This document shows, one piece after another, positions 60,632-64,000 of a DNA stretch of 64,000 nt. The stretch covers positions 142,801-206,800 of the forward strand of contig CBDCGJ010000026.1 in assembly GCA_965216645.1 (NCBI GenBank), in the 5' to 3' direction. Origin of the DNA: CBDCGJ01 sp965216645. GTDB taxonomy: Bacteria > Pseudomonadota > Alphaproteobacteria > GCA-2731375. Position numbers and translations under genes: made by a program. A model generated the notes under the pieces. The model was not told the origin of the DNA and did not search any database. It saw only the letters and a program-made list of their open reading frames with translations. Numbering within the stretch: the first letter of the stretch is position 1; every line of letters starts with the position of its first letter.

Positions 60632-61870
60632 CTACTCCGCCGCTTGCGTGGTGAGACCGCGCTTTGACGGGTTCATCATCATGCTGTCGCGTTCGCCGAA
60701 GTCCCACCCCTCGCCTCGACTATAGGCGCGAAGAATTCGCCGGCCAGTCCGCTCGATATGGACTTCGTCCGCGCCATCAACCAATCGGGCAAAGCGGGCT
60801 TGCCGATACATGCGTTCGAGCGGCGTGTCTTCCGAAACGCCTTTGGCGCCATGCGCCTGAATCGCCCGGTCGATAACGTTTCTCAACATGCGGGCGCCTG
60901 TCACCTTGATGAGAGAGATTTCGACGCGGGCCTGGTCGCCTTGGTCCATTTTGCGGGCCGCGTCCAAGGTCATGAGACGGCTTTGCTGAATCTCGGCGGC
61001 GCTTTCGAAAACGAATTGTTGCATCAATTGTTTGTCGCCCAACGTCCCGTCGACGGTCTTGCGATCGTTCAGACGCCGGCACATGAGATCGAACGCGCGT
61101 TGCGCCTGGCCTAACCAACGCATGCAATGGAAGATACGCCCGGGGCCAAGCCGTTCTTGAGCAATGGCAAACCCCTCGCCACGTTGACCTAGCATATTGG
61201 TCGCCGGCACCCGCACATTCTCGTATTTGACTTCGCAATGGCCGCCATACATGCCCATGACTTTTATGTCGCGCACCAGGTTGTATCCGGGCGTGTCCGT
61301 CGGCACGACGATCATCGAAAATGCGCTATGATCCGGCGCGTCCGGCTCGGTCCGGCACATAACCGTCGTATAGGCGGCGCGATCGGCCCCCGACGTAAAC
61401 CACTTATGGCCGCGAATGACCCAATGATTGCCGTCCATTTCCGCCGTCGTTTCCAATTGTGTCGGGTTTGAAGAGGCGATGTCGGGCTCTGTCATGGCGA
61501 AGCTGGGATGAAACTCGCCGGCGACAAGCGGAGCCAGATAGCGCTCGCGCCACTCCGGCGACGCGTAGAGATTCAGCATGATCGAATCCTGCAGCGTGTT
61601 GGTCCCAAGCGCGACCGATCCTAAATGGGATCGGCCGATCACCTCGTTGACATGGACATAATCCATGAACGGCATGCCTTGGCCGCCGATCTCCACCGGA
61701 TGCCCCAGTGCCCATAGTCCGGCCGCTTTTGCCTCCGCCTGGACCGCTTTCAAGGCCGCCTTGCTTTCTTCCGATTCGCGGTCGAAACCGATCTCCAATG
61801 GGTAGACCTTGGTCTCGATAAATTCTTTAACCCGGGCCCGGACTTCGGCCCAGTCCAATGTCTCCGTCAT
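60632..61870 (-). CDS. acyl-CoA dehydrogenase (ACAD10/11-like)
   Basis: 412-residue FAD enzyme. FAMTEPDIASSNPTQLETTA, GHKWFTSGADRA, GPGRIFHCMRWLGQAQ and HGAKGVSEDTPLERMYRQAR are characteristic of the ACAD10/11 branch that handles longer or branched acyl-CoAs. The ATG directly follows the TAA of the DUF6065 gene, with AAGGAG inside that gene, so translation is coupled. Confidence 0.93.
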   Translation of the reverse strand: MTETLDWAEVRARVKEFIETKVYPLEIGFDRESEESKAALKAVQAEAKAAGLWALGHPVEIGGQGMPFMDYVHVNEVIGRSHLGSVALGTNTLQDSIMLNLYASPEWRERYLAPLVAGEFHPSFAMTEPDIASSNPTQLETTAEMDGNHWVIRGHKWFTSGADRAAYTTVMCRTEPDAPDHSAFSMIVVPTDTPGYNLVRDIKVMGMYGGHCEVKYENVRVPATNMLGQRGEGFAIAQERLGPGRIFHCMRWLGQAQRAFDLMCRRLNDRKTVDGTLGDKQLMQQFVFESAAEIQQSRLMTLDAARKMDQGDQARVEISLIKVTGARMLRNVIDRAIQAHGAKGVSEDTPLERMYRQARFARLVDGADEVHIERTGRRILRAYSRGEGWDFGERDSMMMNPSKRGLTTQAAE

Positions 61871-62659
61871 TTAGGTTTCTCCTTGCGATGGATTGGCGAA
61901 CGCCTTGAGGCGGATTTTCGTGCGATGTTCAAACTCGGTCTTTTCGCCGTCGACGGTTTGCCCGCGATGATAGTTTTTCTGCCAACCATCGGATTGGCGT
62001 TCGAGCTGCCGGTGTCTCAGTGCCTCGTTGAAATCTTGGCGGGATTGGGACCAAGCTTCGAACTGAGCTTTCGTCTCTGGGTCGCTGGAGAAGGCGCGAA
62101 ACTCCGGTTCCGTCGCTTCAATCCGTGCCGGCTCGACGGGAAAAATCTGACAAATCGGTTCGTTCGCTTGAAACGTGACCCAATGGTCGGGCCGTGTGAA
62201 TTGCCAGTTCATCGTGAAAGTAAATGGACTCCAATCGGTTTCGACAATGCCGGTTAAGGGCGCGATGCCATCTTTCGGGCGATTGATCGGGCCAGTGACG
62301 AAAAGATTTATCCCCGGCTCGCTGCGAAACAATCCGTGGACATGAAAGGTCAGAATACCGCTGCCGAAATGACTGATCGGCAGCTGTCCCGGCGCGGCAC
62401 TCTTCGTTTTCAATGGCTCGATCGTAAGCCCTTCCTTGACGGCGCGGCCATCCCAACGGGAGCGGAATGACAAATCCGCGCCGATTTGCCAGCCGAAACC
62501 GTTTGCGATGGTGAGCGGTAGGCAGCGGTTGGCAAATCCTTGCGGCGTCGCATCCATCCAATCGCGGGTCGCCGGTGCGGGCGCAAGACGCATTCGCCGG
62601 GCTCCCGCCGGGTCCGCGGCCGTCGGCTGCGCATTGGTCGGGTAACAATAAAGCTTCAC
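61871..62659 (-). CDS. DUF6065 protein
   Basis: 262 residues. ATRDWMDATPQGFANRCLPL and ANGFGWQIGADLSF, FHVHGLFRSEPG, MNWQFTRPDHWVTFQANEPI and CQIFPVEP are the conserved parts of a family of unknown function. No signal peptide, transmembrane segment or catalytic motif is recognised. GTG at 62659 (KLYCYPTNAQP) has GGAGG 10 nt upstream; the frame is open further upstream, but that part runs into the divergent promoter region and gene. Immediately precedes the acyl-CoA dehydrogenase. Confidence 0.82.
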   Translation of the reverse strand: MKLYCYPTNAQPTAADPAGARRMRLAPAPATRDWMDATPQGFANRCLPLTIANGFGWQIGADLSFRSRWDGRAVKEGLTIEPLKTKSAAPGQLPISHFGSGILTFHVHGLFRSEPGINLFVTGPINRPKDGIAPLTGIVETDWSPFTFTMNWQFTRPDHWVTFQANEPICQIFPVEPARIEATEPEFRAFSSDPETKAQFEAWSQSRQDFNEALRHRQLERQSDGWQKNYHRGQTVDGEKTEFEHRTKIRLKAFANPSQGET

Positions 62660-62759
62660 CGGAAAACATCCTCCACCGATAGTAGGGATAACAGTTTTCA
62701 CTAGAACCGCGTTTTGGTCCAGATTGAACAAGACGTAGAGTTCGATCAAGAGATGATAC

Positions 62760-63557
62760 ATGAAAGAACCTCCGATCCTGAGAGACAAGGATTTCGAAGC
62801 GCCCAGCGTTTTTAAGCCGGAAAATCTATTACGAGAGGGCCGCCGGCAATTGGATCGCTTGGATGGGGTCGTACCGGACATCGTTCTGCTCGATCCGGAT
62901 GGCGACATACTCAAGTGGTTGAGGGACAATCGGCAAATCCAAGCCTCGCGTAGTTGGGCTTGCTACCACACCACGCTATACGAATTCGATCACGACGGTT
63001 TTAGGCTCGGGATCATCGGCCAAGCCGTCGGTGCGTCTTTTGCGGTTCTATTGGCGGAACAGTTAATGGTATCGGGATGCAAATTGCTTTTGTCCATGAC
63101 GTCGGCGGGCAAAATCGGAGAACAACTCGAACCCCCATGTTTTCTCCTGATCGACAAAGCACTCAGGGATGAAGGTACGAGTTATCACTACCTCGCCCCG
63201 TCCCAGTTTGCCCGGCTGAGCGAAGTCCTGTTATTGAGATTAAGGCAGGACCTGGTGACATGTCCGCATCCTCTCGTTGTCGGTTCGACTTGGACGACGG
63301 ACGCCCCATACCGCGAAACCCAAGTTGCCATTTCAGCGGCGCAGACGTGCGGTATTCAGGCAGTCGAAATGGAAGCGGCGGCTCTCTATGCCTTTGCGGA
63401 AGCTCGGAACGCCCGTATCGTTTGCTTTGCTCATATCACGAACGAAATGGCGCAAGACGGTAACGATTTCGAAAAAGGAACGGATAGCGGTGCCGTGACC
63501 TCGCTCGACGTGTTGACTTGGGCCGTTGGTTTACTGGAGCAATCGGATTCAGACTAA
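62760..63557 (+). CDS. nucleoside phosphorylase-like (UdP/PNP superfamily) protein
   Basis: 265 residues with the phosphorylase-superfamily fold: GIIGQAVGASFAVLLAEQL, LLLSMTSAGKIGE, GTSYHYLAP and the ribose-binding VEMEAAALYAFAEARN. The phosphate-binding Gly-rich start is unusual (QAVGAS in place of GxGxPSA), so phosphorolysis is not certain; hydrolase or uridine phosphorylase-like activity is possible. AAGAGATG precedes the ATG. Divergent from the DUF6065 gene across 100 bp. It is not linked to the salvage operon at the window start. Confidence 0.82.
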   Translation: MKEPPILRDKDFEAPSVFKPENLLREGRRQLDRLDGVVPDIVLLDPDGDILKWLRDNRQIQASRSWACYHTTLYEFDHDGFRLGIIGQAVGASFAVLLAEQLMVSGCKLLLSMTSAGKIGEQLEPPCFLLIDKALRDEGTSYHYLAPSQFARLSEVLLLRLRQDLVTCPHPLVVGSTWTTDAPYRETQVAISAAQTCGIQAVEMEAAALYAFAEARNARIVCFAHITNEMAQDGNDFEKGTDSGAVTSLDVLTWAVGLLEQSDSD

Positions 63558-63644
63558 CTCTATTAAGCACGGCCAACGTCTACCGAATGCACTTTGTATA
63601 ACGAGTTATCGATAGTCCTGGCCGTCCTTGTATTCAGAACAACA

Positions 63645-64000
63645 TCAAGGCGCCAATCCGCTGTTGTTGTTCTTGATATAGCCGCGGTTCCAAGTCGGGC
63701 TTATCACGATCTCGTTGACGCAAACATGGGCCGGCATGCGCGCGACATAGAGGATCGTCTCGCCCATATCCTCCGGCTGGACCATGCGCGCGCGGTCTTC
63801 CGCACTCATCGGTATTGGGCGTTTGTCCATAATCGGTGTCGAAACCTCGCCGGGACAGATCGCGCAAGCGCGGATCCCGTTGTGACATTCGGCCATATTC
63901 AGGCTCTCCGTCATCGCGCTCATCGCATGCTTGGCCGCCGTGTAGGCCGGGCCGGTGATATGACTGACATGACGGCCGGCCCAGGAGGATATGTTGATGA
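63645..64000 (-). CDS. short-chain dehydrogenase, 5' part beyond window
   Basis: 118 C-terminal residues of an SDR oxidoreductase, running off the window edge. NISSWAGRHV carries the catalytic Ser, and YTAAKHA carries the Tyr and Lys; CPGEVSTPIMD follows the cofactor-binding part. The NAD-binding Rossmann motif lies outside. Substrate unknown. Confidence 0.88.
   Translation of the reverse strand, partial: INISSWAGRHVSHITGPAYTAAKHAMSAMTESLNMAECHNGIRACAICPGEVSTPIMDKRPIPMSAEDRARMVQPEDMGETILYVARMPAHVCVNEIVISPTWNRGYIKNNNSGLAP

Noticed and set aside
63569..63625. Inverted repeat ACGGCCA / TGGCCGT between the phosphorylase-like gene and the SDR
   Set aside because: Seven-base arms with a 43-nt loop and no T-run; too weak for a terminator.

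Overview
The window is a chromosomal segment of a motile alphaproteobacterium, most likely near Rhodospirillales. The evidence is CtrA, its inhibitor SciP (DUF1153) and the phosphotransferase ChpT, a DERA-type deoxyribose-phosphate aldolase, TRAP transporters, a FlbD-type flagellar activator, and an alphaproteobacterial tRNA-Met with encoded CCA. Most genes share similar base composition; a transposase gene at 42.5-43.9 kb stands apart. No CRISPR array, prophage or rRNA was seen.

1-6.9 kb (minus strand) is a nucleoside salvage operon: a BMP-family binding protein, an ABC ATPase running in frame into a permease, a second permease, cytidine deaminase, purine nucleoside phosphorylase and deoC (cut by the window edge). 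The first permease carries a one-base frameshift at about 3300. 6.9-11.5 kb holds a racemase-superfamily enzyme with an arylmalonate-decarboxylase-like active site, then a minus-strand set of zinc alcohol dehydrogenase, malate synthase G and gamma carbonic anhydrase. 11.7-15.8 kb is a TRAP transporter with two near-duplicate DctP binding proteins flanking the DctQM permease. A terminator, a tRNA-Met, a fused double ABC exporter and mnmA follow.

21.1-41.6 kb is a flagellar cluster: flgK-flgL on minus; fliK-flgD-flgE, sciP, and fliF-fliG-fliH-fliN-motA-like-flbD-flhA-flhF-flhG on plus, ending in a small QueF/T-fold-like protein; then fliJ-fliI on minus. ctrA (41.8 kb) has a recognisable promoter and terminator and is followed at once by an IS5-like element. 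44.1-49.6 kb is a chemotaxis operon (cheA-cheW-cheY-cheB-cheR), with chpT upstream. Three CtrA-circuit genes (sciP, ctrA, chpT) thus lie within 22 kb, interleaved with the flagellar and chemotaxis machinery they are known to control in relatives.

50.5-57.9 kb is a NAD-linked molybdenum formate dehydrogenase locus: a DUF3553 gene, a fused FdsG-FdsB subunit, FdsA, a nitroreductase-like protein and a conserved small protein on plus, with the maturation genes mobA and fdhD convergent on minus. 57.9-59.3 kb is an ArsP-like permease and its ArsR regulator with a clear operator/promoter. The rest is catabolic or unassigned: PhyH dioxygenase plus VOC protein, acyl-CoA dehydrogenase plus DUF6065 protein, a nucleoside phosphorylase-like protein and a partial SDR.

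The strongest candidates for something undescribed are the T-fold-like protein beside flhG, the AMDase-like enzyme beside the nucleoside operon, the single-cysteine FdhD with an extra CxxC, the palindrome over the fliF -35 box, and the fused and frameshifted nucleoside transporter. I found no wholly new defence-type system.
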